Notes: a model not told the origin generated them from the letters alone. A DNA stretch of 64,000 nucleotides from Methyloligella sp050110875 (GCA_050110875.1 CP188828.1:868001-932000); one strand, 5' to 3'. Positions 52,840-62,815 are shown, counted from the stretch's first letter. Program-made: numbers and translations.

Positions 52840-55224
52840 ATGGAACAGCGATTGACGAACGACGAGCTCAACGCCATCGACGCCTATTGGCGCGCCGCGA
52901 ACTATCTTTCCGTCGGACAGATCTATCTGCTCGACAATCCTCTGTTGCGGCGGCCGCTCACGCCCGACGACATCAAGCCCCGCCTGCTGGGCCATTGGGG
53001 GACCTCGCCGGGTCTCAGCCTCGTCTATGTCCATCTGAACCGGATGATCCGCGCGCACGATCTCGACGTGCTGTATGTGACCGGTCCCGGGCACGGCGCA
53101 CCGGCGATCATCGCCAACACCTATCTGGAAGGCAGCTATAGCGAGCTCTATCCGGATATCACCCAGGACGAGGACGGCTTGCGGAAGCTGTTCCGTCAGT
53201 TCTCCTTCCCCGGCGGCATTCCGAGCCACACGGCGGCGGAGACCCCCGGCTCGATCCACGAAGGGGGCGAGCTCGGCTATTCGCTTTCCCACGCCTTCGG
53301 CGCGGCGTTCGACAATCCCGATCTGATCGTGGCCTGCGTGGTGGGCGACGGCGAGGCGGAGACGGGTCCGCTCGCCACCGCTTGGCACGGCAACAAGTTT
53401 CTCAACCCCGCGACGGACGGGGCGGTGCTGCCCATCCTGCATCTCAACGGCTACAAGATCGCCAACCCCACCGTGCTGGCCCGTATCGGGCGGGACGAGC
53501 TCACCGCTTTGATGCAGGGCTACGGCTATAAGCCGTATTTCGTCTCGGGTGACGATCCGGCGGATGTGCATCGGCAGATGGCCTCCACCTTGGAAAGGGC
53601 GGTGCAGGAGATCCGCGATATCCAATCGGCGGCGCGGGAGAATGGTCGGACGGACCGTCCCCACTGGCCGATGATCGTGCTGGAAACGCCGAAGGGCTGG
53701 ACCGGCCCCGAAGAGGTGGATGGGCTTCCCACCGAGGGAACCTGGCGGTCGCACCAGGTGCCGCTCGCCAAGGTGCGCGAGACGCCCGCGCATCTGGAGA
53801 TTCTGCAGGCCTGGCTAGAAAGCTATCGGCCGAACGAGTTGTTCGACGAGACGGGACGGTTGCGCCCAGACCTTGCCGCGCTTGCACCGGACGGCACGCG
53901 ACGCATGGGCATGAACCCGCACGCCAATGGCGGTCTGCTGCGGAAGGATTTGAATCTTCCCGACTACCGGGATTTCGCTTTCCCGGTCACCTCGCCCGGT
54001 GCCGCGCTGGGGGAAGCGACCCGATTGGCGGGCGATTATTTACGCGAGGTCATGCGGCTCAATGCGGAGGAGCGCAACTTCCGGGTGTTCGGTCCGGACG
54101 AGACGGCCTCCAATCGTTTGAGCGCGCTGTTCGAGGTGACGGATCGGAGCTGGGACGCGGCGACGCTGCCGACGGACGAGCATCTCAGCCCGGACGGCAG
54201 GGTGATGGAGATTCTGAGCGAGCATACCTGCCAGGGCTGGCTGGAGGGCTACCTCCTGACCGGACGGCACGGCCTCTTCTCGAGCTACGAGGCCTTCATC
54301 CACATCGTGGATTCGATGTTCAACCAGCATGCCAAATGGCTGAAGGTGGCGTCTGAAGAGGTGCCGTGGCGGCGGCCGATCTCCTCGCTCAACTATCTCC
54401 TCACCTCCCATGTCTGGCGCCAGGATCACAACGGGTTCAGCCATCAGGATCCCGGCTTCATCGATCATGTGGTGAACAAGAAGGCGGATGTGATCCGGGT
54501 CTACCTGCCGCCCGACGCCAACACGCTTCTGGTGACGCTGGATCACTGCCTGCGCACCACCAATACGGTGAACGTGATGGTCGCCGGCAAGCAGCCGGAG
54601 CCGCAATGGCTCGCCATGGAGGATGCAGAACGGCACTGCCAGGCCGGCGTCGGCATCTGGTCGTTCGCGAGCAACGATGAGGGCGCGGAGCCCGACGTGG
54701 TGATGGCCTGCGCCGGAGACGTGCCGACGATCGAGACGCTCGCCGCGGTGAGCCTGCTGCGCGCGCATCTTCCCGAGCTCAAGGTCCGGGTGGTGAACGT
54801 GGTCGACCTGATGCGGCTGCAGCCCGACTACTTCCACCCGCACGGGCTGACGGATGCGGATTTCGATGCGCTCTTCACTCCGGATAAACCCATTATCTTC
54901 AATTATCATGGCTATCCGTGGCTGATTCACCGCCTGACCTATCGGCGCCACAACCACGAGAACTTGCATGTCCGCGGCTATATCGAAGAGGGCACCACGA
55001 CGACGCCTTTCGACATGGCGGTCCTGAACGGCATCGACCGGTTCGACCTGGTGATCGACGTTATCGACCGGGTTCCCGGTCTTTCCGAAAGCGCCGCCCA
55101 GCTCCGGCAGACGATGCGGGACAAGCTCGCCGATCATCACCGCTATATCGTGGAGCATGGCGAGGACATGCCCGAGATCCGCGACTGGAAATGGCAAGCA
55201 CCGGAAAAGGAGACGCTGTCATGA
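52840..55224 (+). CDS. xfp: Phosphoketolase (xylulose-5-phosphate / fructose-6-phosphate)
   Basis: 794 residues, the usual family length. Thiamine-diphosphate and substrate motifs: VTGPGHGAPAI, GGELGYSLSHAFGAAF and VVGDGEAETGPLATAWHGNK. The reaction cleaves xylulose-5-P or fructose-6-P with phosphate to acetyl-P plus glyceraldehyde-3-P or erythrose-4-P. The STAS-like gene starts inside its stop codon (ATGA), followed by treT and galT in the same direction. In methylotrophs phosphoketolase can supply acetyl-P/acetyl-CoA. A clear ribosome site was not seen before the ATG. Confidence 0.96.
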   Translation: MEQRLTNDELNAIDAYWRAANYLSVGQIYLLDNPLLRRPLTPDDIKPRLLGHWGTSPGLSLVYVHLNRMIRAHDLDVLYVTGPGHGAPAIIANTYLEGSYSELYPDITQDEDGLRKLFRQFSFPGGIPSHTAAETPGSIHEGGELGYSLSHAFGAAFDNPDLIVACVVGDGEAETGPLATAWHGNKFLNPATDGAVLPILHLNGYKIANPTVLARIGRDELTALMQGYGYKPYFVSGDDPADVHRQMASTLERAVQEIRDIQSAARENGRTDRPHWPMIVLETPKGWTGPEEVDGLPTEGTWRSHQVPLAKVRETPAHLEILQAWLESYRPNELFDETGRLRPDLAALAPDGTRRMGMNPHANGGLLRKDLNLPDYRDFAFPVTSPGAALGEATRLAGDYLREVMRLNAEERNFRVFGPDETASNRLSALFEVTDRSWDAATLPTDEHLSPDGRVMEILSEHTCQGWLEGYLLTGRHGLFSSYEAFIHIVDSMFNQHAKWLKVASEEVPWRRPISSLNYLLTSHVWRQDHNGFSHQDPGFIDHVVNKKADVIRVYLPPDANTLLVTLDHCLRTTNTVNVMVAGKQPEPQWLAMEDAERHCQAGVGIWSFASNDEGAEPDVVMACAGDVPTIETLAAVSLLRAHLPELKVRVVNVVDLMRLQPDYFHPHGLTDADFDALFTPDKPIIFNYHGYPWLIHRLTYRRHNHENLHVRGYIEEGTTTTPFDMAVLNGIDRFDLVIDVIDRVPGLSESAAQLRQTMRDKLADHHRYIVEHGEDMPEIRDWKWQAPEKETLS

Positions 55225-55586
55225 TCGAGCAACTGGAAGGCTTCCCGGACAACGTCGTCGCCGTCGCCTATCGCGGCAAAATCTCGGCGAAGGATTACGA
55301 GGAGGTTCTCGTGCCGGCGGTGGAGAAATGCCTGAAGGATTACGGCAAGATCCGGGTCTATGCCGAGATCGGATCGGACCTCGAGGGCATCGATGCCGGC
55401 GCCGCGTTCGAGGATTTCAGCGTCGGCATGAAGAACTACACCCATTGGGATCGGGTCGCCGTGGTCACCGACCACGACTGGATCGCGAATTCCGTGCGCT
55501 TCTTCAGCTTCATGATGCCGGGCGAGATGAAACCGTTCGCGCCTTCGGACAAGGCGGCCGCCAAGCAGTGGATCGAAGCGGCGTAG
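55221..55586 (+). CDS. SpoIIAA-like (STAS/SEC14-type) small protein
   Basis: 121 residues, ATG 55221 overlapping the phosphoketolase stop; an AAGGAG site lies 8 bases upstream inside xfp. The fold is that of the SpoIIAA-like family (YRGKISAKDYEEVLVPAVEK, IRVYAEIG, then DRVAVVTDHDWI and FSFMMPGEMKPF). Such proteins are common next to metabolic enzymes but their role is unclear. Coupling to phosphoketolase suggests a regulatory or lipid-binding partner; this is inference. Confidence 0.88.
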   Translation: MIEQLEGFPDNVVAVAYRGKISAKDYEEVLVPAVEKCLKDYGKIRVYAEIGSDLEGIDAGAAFEDFSVGMKNYTHWDRVAVVTDHDWIANSVRFFSFMMPGEMKPFAPSDKAAAKQWIEAA

Positions 55587-55618
55587 ACCCTCGTCATTCA
55601 ACGGCAAGCGAGGACAGT

Positions 55619-56875
55619 ATGGACGACAAGGTCAGAACCCTCGATGAGGACAAGCCGGTCTTCAAGCTTCCTTGCGTGGAAGATTACGAGGCGCTGATCG
55701 GGCCGGAATCCGTCGAGCGCATCCTTCGCAAGGCGAAGGCCTTAAGCGATCTGAATATCAGCCATATCAACTCCACCTATTACGGTGGCGGCGTCGCGCA
55801 AATCCTCTCGTCCCTCACCCTGATGATGAACGCGGCAGGCATCCAGACGGGCTGGCGGGTGATCGAGGGCCGCCCGGATTTCTTCAGCACCACGAAGAAG
55901 ATGCACAACGCTCTGCAGGGCGACGAGATCTTCCTCACGGGGCTGAAGAAGAAGATCTACGAGGAGGTGGCGTTCGAGAACGCGGCGCGGATCCATCTCG
56001 ACCACGACGTGGTGATCGTGCACGACCCGCAGCCCCTGCCCATAATCCGCCATTACCGCAAGCACTCTCCGTGGATCTGGCGCTGCCATCTCGACATGAC
56101 AAATCCGAACCCGGAGGTCTGGCAGTATCTGCTGCCCTTCATCGAGCGGTACGACGCCGTGGTGATGTCGCTTCCGGAATACGCGCAGAAGATCACCACG
56201 CCCCAACGTTTCATCATGCCGGCGATCAATCCCTTCTCCTCGGTCAACGAGGAGATGGACGAGGCCGAGATCGACGAGCGACTCGCCCATTACGATATCC
56301 CGACCGACCTGCCGCTGGTGGTGCAGGTCTCCCGCTTCGACAAGTGGAAGGACCCGGAAGGGGTGATCGAGGCATTCAAGATCGCGCGGAAAGAGATCGA
56401 CGCCACGCTGGTTCTGGTCGGGAATGTCGCGACCGACGATCCGGAAGGCCAGCAGGTGTTCGAGTCGCTGTGCGAATGCGAAGACGAGCGTATCCTGGTT
56501 CTCTCCGCTCAGGATACCGCCCTGGTCAACGCGCTGCAGCGGCGCGCCGCGGTGGTGCTGCAGAAATCCTTGCGCGAAGGATTCGGCCTCACGGTCTCCG
56601 AGGCGATGTGGAAGGGCACGCCGGTGATCGGCGGCAATGTCGGCGGCATCCGCTATCAGATCGCCGATGGCGAGAACGGCTATCTGGTCGACAATATCGA
56701 GGAGGCCGCGGCGCGCATCGTGGCTCTCGTGCAGGACGAAGCCTTGCGCCGCCGGCTCGGCGAGGCCGCCCGCGAGACAGTGCGGCAGAAGTTTCTGCTG
56801 ACGCGCCTATTCGAGGAATGGCTCGACCTGATCGGCTCGTTCCAGACCAATTTCACCTTGCGGGCACAACCGTGA
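55619..56875 (+). CDS. GT4 glycosyltransferase, trehalose synthase TreT-like
   Basis: 418 residues from ATG 55619, with GAGG shortly upstream. N-terminal Rossmann domain contains HINSTYYGGGVAQIL, typical of TreT, and VIVHDPQPLPII; the C-terminal domain has SRFDKWKDPEGVIEAF and the nucleotide-sugar site SLREGFGLTVSEAMWKGTPV. TreT makes trehalose reversibly from a nucleotide-glucose and glucose. With galT next door and ectoine genes nearby an osmoprotectant or glycan role is plausible. The exact acceptor is not certain. Confidence 0.85.
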   Translation: MDDKVRTLDEDKPVFKLPCVEDYEALIGPESVERILRKAKALSDLNISHINSTYYGGGVAQILSSLTLMMNAAGIQTGWRVIEGRPDFFSTTKKMHNALQGDEIFLTGLKKKIYEEVAFENAARIHLDHDVVIVHDPQPLPIIRHYRKHSPWIWRCHLDMTNPNPEVWQYLLPFIERYDAVVMSLPEYAQKITTPQRFIMPAINPFSSVNEEMDEAEIDERLAHYDIPTDLPLVVQVSRFDKWKDPEGVIEAFKIARKEIDATLVLVGNVATDDPEGQQVFESLCECEDERILVLSAQDTALVNALQRRAAVVLQKSLREGFGLTVSEAMWKGTPVIGGNVGGIRYQIADGENGYLVDNIEEAAARIVALVQDEALRRRLGEAARETVRQKFLLTRLFEEWLDLIGSFQTNFTLRAQP

Positions 56876-56900
56876 GCGGATACCGGCCGGACCCAAGGCG

Positions 56901-57887
56901 TTGAGCGAACTGCGTCAGGACCCGTGCACCGGAGATGAGGTGCTGATCGCCAGCGGGCGCAAGCGGCGGCCGCAGGACTGGCAGCGCGAGGACAGCGAGC
57001 CCTTGCCGGCCCACGATCCCGATTGCCCATTCTGCCCCGGCAACGAGGGCCGGCTGCCGGGCATCATCGACGAGGTCGCGAGGGATGGCGCGCCGGGCTG
57101 GCAGGTGCGCGTCGTTCCCAATAAATTTCCTGCGGTGACCTCCGATGCGGCCGGCAAGGCGGGCGATGGCGCGTGTTCGGTCTCCGGCGAGCACCGGGTG
57201 ATCGTCGAGACGCCGCGGCACGATCTCGATTTCGATGCGCTCGACAAGGGCGCGGCGGCCACGGTGATGGACGCCTATCATGGACAGTTCTGCACGCTCG
57301 CCGCCCGGCCCGGCACCGAATCAGTGGTGCTGTTCCGGAATTACGGTCCAGGCGCCGGCGCCTCCCGCCAGCACCCCCATGCCCAGATCATCAGCCTCGA
57401 TGTCGTGCCGCCCCGTCAGCAAAGAGCCGCGTGCTGGGCGCGTGAGGCCCTTGAGAGACATGGCGAGCCTCCGACGGGCCGCTACTTGCGAAGCGAGCTG
57501 GAGGATGGACAAAGGATCGTCGACGTGACGGAGCGGTTCGTTCTGCTGGTGCCTTTTGCCGCCTCGACGCCTTTCGAGCAGCATATCCTGCCCCTGAAGC
57601 GGCAAGCGTCCTTTGCCGAGGCCGCCTCGTCCGAACGCGCCGAGCTCGCCGGACTCGTGCAATCCGCCGTGCGGCGCTTGAAGGCGGCGATCGGCCCGCT
57701 GGATTACAATTGGGTTTTCGAATCCGCGCTGCCGGACGCGGCGGAGCCGGAAATCCATCATTGGCGCTTGCGGATCGTGCCAAAGCTTTCCGTGCCGGGG
57801 GGCTTCGAGATCGGCGCCGATTTGCAGATCAATCCCTCCCTGCCGGAGGAGGATGCGGCCCGCTTGCGGGATGCGGCCGCCGGCTAG
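56901..57887 (+). CDS. galT: Galactose-1-phosphate uridylyltransferase-like protein (HIT superfamily)
   Basis: 328 residues from TTG 56901, with only a weak ribosome site. GalT features: N-terminal RQDPCTGDEVLIASGRKRRP, zinc-type CPFC (DCPFCPGNEG), a conserved NYGPGAGASRQHPHAQI with the HPHxQ catalytic motif, and a C-terminal half typical of the family. It transfers nucleotidyl groups between sugar phosphates; no galK or galE is nearby, so the true substrate may be another sugar-1-phosphate supplying the neighbouring glycosyltransferase. Its stop overlaps the convergent transaldolase stop (CTAG). Confidence 0.87.
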   Translation: MSELRQDPCTGDEVLIASGRKRRPQDWQREDSEPLPAHDPDCPFCPGNEGRLPGIIDEVARDGAPGWQVRVVPNKFPAVTSDAAGKAGDGACSVSGEHRVIVETPRHDLDFDALDKGAAATVMDAYHGQFCTLAARPGTESVVLFRNYGPGAGASRQHPHAQIISLDVVPPRQQRAACWAREALERHGEPPTGRYLRSELEDGQRIVDVTERFVLLVPFAASTPFEQHILPLKRQASFAEAASSERAELAGLVQSAVRRLKAAIGPLDYNWVFESALPDAAEPEIHHWRLRIVPKLSVPGGFEIGADLQINPSLPEEDAARLRDAAAG

Positions 57888-58999
57888 TCCTTCAGCTTCG
57901 CGCTCAGCGCCTGCATCAGCGCATCGAAGGGCTTGACGAATTTGTCGATGCCCTCCTCCTCGAGCTTGGCGCTCACCCGATCGAGATCGATGCCGAGGGC
58001 GGCAAGCTTGCCAGGCAAGGCGCGCGCTGCCTCCAGATCGTTCTCCAGCCGCAGCGCGGGATCGCCATGCTCGCGATAGGCTTCCAGGGTCTCCAACGGC
58101 AGGGTCGAGACCGTTTCGGGACCGACCAGGGCATCGACATATTTGCTGTCCGGATAGGCTGGATCCTTCGGCTGGGTGCTCGCCCAGAGGAGACGCTGAG
58201 GCGCTGCGCCTTCCGCCGCCAGGCGCTGCCAGCGGTCGCTCTTCATCATGCGCAGATAGCTTTGATAGGCGAGCTTGGCGAGGGATTCAGCGGTTTGCCC
58301 CCGCAATGCCTTCGCCTCGCCGGAGCCGGTCTCTTCCAGCATCGGATCGACCATGGCATCGATGCGGCTCAGGAAGAAGCTCGCCACGGAGGCGATGCCG
58401 GAGAGCGGCTTGCCCTCTTCAAGGCGCCGCTCCAGACCGGCCATATAAGCCTCGGCCACGGCCTCGTAGCGGGGCACGCCGAAGAGCAGGGTGACGTTCA
58501 CGTTGATGGCCTCGGCGGTGAGAGTCTGGATCGCCTGCAATCCCGGCTCGGTGCCCGGCACCTTGATGAAGACGTTCGGCCGGTCGAGCCGCGCCCAAAG
58601 CCGGCGGGCCTCCTCGATGCTGCCCTCCGTATCGAGGGCGAGATGGGGCGAGACCTCGTGGCTGACATAGCCTTCCCAACCCTTGCTGCGGTCGAAGACG
58701 GGCCGGAAGAGATCCGCCGCATCGGCGATGTCCTTGAGCACGAGGGCGTCGTAGAGATCGGCCACATCGGCGGATTGGCCGCGAAGCACATCGATGGCGG
58801 ACCGATAATCCTCCGAATGGCTGATCGCTTTCTCGAAGATCACCGGATTGGAAGTGATGCCGCCGAGACCGTCCGCCTCGATCAGACGGGCGAGGCCGCC
58901 CCCTTCGATCATGCCCCGACGGATATAGTCGAGCCAGATGCTCTGCCCCAGCGATTTCGCCCGGAGCAGCGGGTTGGTGCTCTCGACATCCTGTTTCAT
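57884..58999 (-). CDS. tal: Transaldolase
   Basis: 371 residues, the long form seen in actinobacteria and some proteobacteria. Schiff-base Lys lies in VFIKVPGTEPGLQAI, and TSNPVIFEKAIS and NVNVTLLFGVPRYEAVAEAY are conserved. It links sedoheptulose-7-P and glyceraldehyde-3-P with erythrose-4-P and fructose-6-P, thus sharing sugar phosphates with the phosphoketolase. It is convergent with galT; the two stop codons overlap. Confidence 0.94.
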   Translation of the reverse strand: MKQDVESTNPLLRAKSLGQSIWLDYIRRGMIEGGGLARLIEADGLGGITSNPVIFEKAISHSEDYRSAIDVLRGQSADVADLYDALVLKDIADAADLFRPVFDRSKGWEGYVSHEVSPHLALDTEGSIEEARRLWARLDRPNVFIKVPGTEPGLQAIQTLTAEAINVNVTLLFGVPRYEAVAEAYMAGLERRLEEGKPLSGIASVASFFLSRIDAMVDPMLEETGSGEAKALRGQTAESLAKLAYQSYLRMMKSDRWQRLAAEGAAPQRLLWASTQPKDPAYPDSKYVDALVGPETVSTLPLETLEAYREHGDPALRLENDLEAARALPGKLAALGIDLDRVSAKLEEEGIDKFVKPFDALMQALSAKLKD

Positions 59000-59103
59000 G
59001 ACGGCTCTGGCCTCCCTTTCGCAACCTGTCCACTGGCTGAACGGCCGCTGCTGTATTCCGTCATGGTATCGGACTCACGACATGGGGCGCAAAGCCGACA
59101 CCA

Positions 59104-61899
59104 TCAAGCGCGCAGGAAGCGGGAGCGCCGCTTCCGCTTCTTTTTCTTGCGGGGCACGAAGGCCGCGGCGAGTCGTTTTTCGAGTTCCACAATAATGAGC
59201 AGCGCCACGCCGACCCCCACGATCGCCGCCAGCTCCGTGAGCGAGAGGGCCCGGCTGCCGAACAGAGTCTGCATGACGGGCAGAAAGGTGAAGGCGAGCT
59301 GAGCCAGGATCACGACGGTCACGCCGATCAGGACGGCGCGGGTTCCGAGCACCCCCTGCCAGGTCACGGACGGTCCGTGCACATAGCGGACGCTGAAGAG
59401 ATAGAAGATCTCCATGGCGACCAGGGCATTGACGACCATGGTGCGGGCCATCTCCACAGGCTCCCCGCGCGCGATGGTCCAAGCGTAGAGACCGAAGCTG
59501 CCGGCGACCATGAGCACGGAGACGAAGAGTATCCGCCAGATCAGACGGCCGGAGAGCAGCCCCTGGCCTGGGGGCCGCGCAGGCCGGCGCATGGCGTTGG
59601 GCTCGGTCGGCTCGAAGGCGATGGTGAGGCCGAGGGCGACGGCAGTCACCATGTTGATCCAGAGGATCTGGACGGGCGTCACCGGCAGGGTGAGGCCGAA
59701 GAGAATGGCCAGGATAATGGTCAACGCCTCGCCGCCATTGGTGGGCAGGGTCCAGGCGATCACCTTGGTGAGGTTGTCGTAGACCGTGCGGCCTTCGCGG
59801 ACCGCCGCCACGATGGAAGCGAAATTGTCGTCGGTGAGGACCATCTCGGCCGCTTCCTTGGCCGCTTCGGTGCCCTTGTCGCCCATGGCCACGCCGACAT
59901 CGGCGCGCTTCAGGGCCGGCGCATCGTTCACCCCGTCACCGGTCATGGCGATGACCGAGCCGTCGGCCTGGAGCGCCTCGACAAGCCGCAATTTGTGCTC
60001 GGGGTTCGCTCGGGCGAAGACCGTGGCGGCTTGGGCGCGTTCGTCGAATTCCTTCGCCACCAACGCGTCCAACTCTTGGCCGGTGACAACCTCGGGCTTC
60101 TCGGCGAGGCCGAGCTGGCTCGCGATGGCGAGCGCCGTGGCCTTGTGGTCGCCGGTGATCATCTTGACCCTGATGCCGGCGGCCCGGCATTCGGCAACCG
60201 CAGCCAGGGCCTCGGGGCGCGGCGGATCGATCAGCCCCACCAGGCCGAGCAATGTCAGCCCACGCTCGACATCGGGCGATTTCAGCGTGCGGGCGCGGGA
60301 AGGCAAGGTGCGGCAAGCGACGGCAACGACCCGCTGGCCTTCCGCGGCGAGCCGTTCGATACGCTCGTGCCAGAGGGCCTGGTCGAAGGCCTCGTCGCCT
60401 GTCTCTCCGGCGATCCGGTTGCACATGGAGAAGATGGTTTCAGGCGCGCCCTTCACGTAGACGACGGGCGAGGCCCCCTTTTGCTTGTGCAGGGTCGCCA
60501 TGTAGCGATGGCGCGCGTCGAAGGGAATCTCGTCGAGACGGGCGAAACGGGTGCGGGTGGCGGACGACTCCAACCCGGCCTTGCAGGCGAAACACAGAAG
60601 CGCGCCTTCCATGGGATCGCCGTCGACGGTCCAATCCTCACCCTTCTTGTTGAGATGGGCGTCGTTGCAGAGAAGACTGGCGCGGGCCAGCTCGAGCAGG
60701 ACCGGATCGGATGCCGGGTCGATCCGCGTGCCGTCTCTTTCGAATTCGCCCTCGGGCAGGTAACCGGTCCCGGACACCTTGGCCTCCCCGGCTCCGGTGA
60801 CGACCGATTTCACCGTCATCTCATTGCGGGTCAGGGTGCCGGTCTTGTCGGAGCAGATGACCGAGACGGCGCCGAGGGTCTCCACCGCAGGCAGCCGGCG
60901 GATGATGGCCTTGCGGCGCGCCATGCGCTGGACGCCAACGGCAAGGGCGATGGTCATGACCGCGGGCAATCCTTCGGGAATCGCCGCGACGGCGAGCCCC
61001 ACCACCACCATGAAAGCCTCGTCGAGGGAATAGGCACTGGCAGCGACCGCGTAGGCGAAGACCAGGGCGGAAACGCCAAGCACCGCAAAGGTGATCTGGC
61101 GGGCGAAGAGGTTCATCTGCCGCACCAGGGGCGTGGTGAGCTGCTCCACCGCACCGATCATGGTGCTGATGCGGCCGAGCTCGGTGGCGGCGCCGGTCTC
61201 GGTGACGACGCCGGTGCCGTGGCCGGCGGCCACGAAGGTGCCGGAAAACGCCATGGAGAACCGGTCGCCGAGGGCCGTATCCGCGGCCACGGGGTCGACG
61301 ATCTTGTCCACGGGAACGGACTCGCCGGTGATGGCCGCTTCGTCGACCTTCAGATTGCGCGCCTGAATGAGCCGCAGATCGGCGGATACGCGGTCCCCCG
61401 GCTCGAGGATGACGATATCGCCGGGCACGACGTTCTCGGCCGGAACCGTCAGCCGCTGCCCGTCGCGGATCACGGAGGCGCGAGGGTCGATCATCCGGCG
61501 GATGGCGTCGAGCGCCCGTTCGGCACGGCCCTCCTGGATATAGCCGATCAGCGCGTTGAGGAGCACCACGGCGAAGATCACGATCGCATCCGGGCCATGG
61601 CCGATGGCTGCCGCCATGATGCCGGCCGCGATCAGCACATAGATCAGAAGATTATGGAACTGGGCAAGAAACCGGACGAAAGCGTTGCGCTGGCGCCCTT
61701 GCGGCAAGCTGTTGGGGCCGTGGCGATTGAGCCGCTCCGCCGCCTCGGGCGAGGACAGACCTTCGACGCTGCTCGACAGCGCCGTCAGCACCTCGGCGGA
61801 TTCGATCGCATGCCAGGATCCGGGATGCGACATGGACGATCCGTTTTTCGAATTGGAGGCGGAGTTTGAGGAAGGCACGGAAACCTGAAGACTCTGCAT
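59104..61899 (-). CDS. P-type cation-transporting ATPase (Ca2+/Na+-type, P2 class)
   Basis: 931 residues (or 909 from ATG 61833). An N-terminal cation-ATPase domain (SPEAAERLNRHGPNSLP), E2-TGES motif (ITGESVPVDK), helix-4 PEGLPAVMTIALAVG, phosphorylation site CSDKTGTLTRNEMTV, MITGDHKATA and hinge TGDGVNDAPALKRADVG, and about ten membrane helices. The C-terminus is a very basic tail (RKKKKRKRRSRF). The ion may be Ca2+, Na+ or K+; PEGL is shared by SERCA- and Na-type pumps. About 100 bp separate it from tal, same strand. Confidence 0.92.
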   Translation of the reverse strand: MQSLQVSVPSSNSASNSKNGSSMSHPGSWHAIESAEVLTALSSSVEGLSSPEAAERLNRHGPNSLPQGRQRNAFVRFLAQFHNLLIYVLIAAGIMAAAIGHGPDAIVIFAVVLLNALIGYIQEGRAERALDAIRRMIDPRASVIRDGQRLTVPAENVVPGDIVILEPGDRVSADLRLIQARNLKVDEAAITGESVPVDKIVDPVAADTALGDRFSMAFSGTFVAAGHGTGVVTETGAATELGRISTMIGAVEQLTTPLVRQMNLFARQITFAVLGVSALVFAYAVAASAYSLDEAFMVVVGLAVAAIPEGLPAVMTIALAVGVQRMARRKAIIRRLPAVETLGAVSVICSDKTGTLTRNEMTVKSVVTGAGEAKVSGTGYLPEGEFERDGTRIDPASDPVLLELARASLLCNDAHLNKKGEDWTVDGDPMEGALLCFACKAGLESSATRTRFARLDEIPFDARHRYMATLHKQKGASPVVYVKGAPETIFSMCNRIAGETGDEAFDQALWHERIERLAAEGQRVVAVACRTLPSRARTLKSPDVERGLTLLGLVGLIDPPRPEALAAVAECRAAGIRVKMITGDHKATALAIASQLGLAEKPEVVTGQELDALVAKEFDERAQAATVFARANPEHKLRLVEALQADGSVIAMTGDGVNDAPALKRADVGVAMGDKGTEAAKEAAEMVLTDDNFASIVAAVREGRTVYDNLTKVIAWTLPTNGGEALTIILAILFGLTLPVTPVQILWINMVTAVALGLTIAFEPTEPNAMRRPARPPGQGLLSGRLIWRILFVSVLMVAGSFGLYAWTIARGEPVEMARTMVVNALVAMEIFYLFSVRYVHGPSVTWQGVLGTRAVLIGVTVVILAQLAFTFLPVMQTLFGSRALSLTELAAIVGVGVALLIIVELEKRLAAAFVPRKKKKRKRRSRFLRA

Positions 61900-62113
61900 G
61901 AGGGCTTTCGCACGTCCACTCTAGCTCGCTACGGAGACGTGGCAACAGACATGGATGCGCGCTTAAGGCGCAGTGGTACTTCTTTTGGCTGAATTGCGGA
62001 GCCTTGGACAAATCGCCATATGGCCGGTCCGACAATTCATCTTATCCCTTTTCAGTCCTGCGCAGCCCGGCTCGGGGCGCCGCACGGCACATCGAATACT
62101 GAACGAGGAGGCA

Positions 62114-62815
62114 ATGAAACCCATCCGCATCATCCGCCACCAAGACTGGGTGCCGGCAGGCCATCTCACCGATACTCTGGAGCATCGCGGGCTCCCATAC
62201 GAGGTTGTCGCTCTCGATGAAGGGCGGGCCGTTCCTCAGGAGATCGACGACATCTCGGCGCTGGCCTTCCTCGGCTGCAGCCATAGCCTGACCGAGGATG
62301 CCGACTGGATGCGGGATGAGATCAAGCTCATTCGGAAGGCGGCCGATGCGGGGCTGCCGATGCTCGGCCATTGCTTCGGCTCGCAGCTCATCAGTGTGGC
62401 GTTCGGCGGGAGCGTGGCGCCGATGACGCAGAAGGAGATCGGCTGGCACAGGATCGAGATGGCCGACAACGACGCGGCCAAGGCCTGGTGCGGCGATGCG
62501 ACGGATCCGGAGATCCTGATCTGGCACCACGACGCCTTCACGTTGCCCGATGCCGCCGAGCCGCTCTACTCGACGAATTTCTGCCCTGACCAGGCTTTCT
62601 CCATCGGCGACAACATCGTCGCGACCGTAGCCCATGTGGAGGTCACGCCGCCCGTGCTGCAGCGATGGCTGGATGTGTATGGCAACGATATCGACCAGAT
62701 CTCCGACACTGTGCAGAGCCCAGAGGAAATCCGACGCGATATGGAAGGCCGCTGCCAGCGCATGCACCGGCTGACCGACACGCTCTACGACAAGTGGATC
62801 GCGACCTTCGCTTAA
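62114..62815 (+). CDS. Type 1 glutamine amidotransferase-like protein
   Basis: 233 residues from ATG 62114 with GAGGAGG in front; the frame is open further upstream without a ribosome site. The class I amidotransferase core is visible: FLGCSHSLTED, the nucleophile elbow GHCFGSQLISVAFGG (Cys near residue 87) and WHHDAFTLP. The partner domain is absent, as in stand-alone GuaA-like amidotransferases that may act as gamma-glutamyl hydrolases. Substrate unknown. Confidence 0.85.
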   Translation: MKPIRIIRHQDWVPAGHLTDTLEHRGLPYEVVALDEGRAVPQEIDDISALAFLGCSHSLTEDADWMRDEIKLIRKAADAGLPMLGHCFGSQLISVAFGGSVAPMTQKEIGWHRIEMADNDAAKAWCGDATDPEILIWHHDAFTLPDAAEPLYSTNFCPDQAFSIGDNIVATVAHVEVTPPVLQRWLDVYGNDIDQISDTVQSPEEIRRDMEGRCQRMHRLTDTLYDKWIATFA

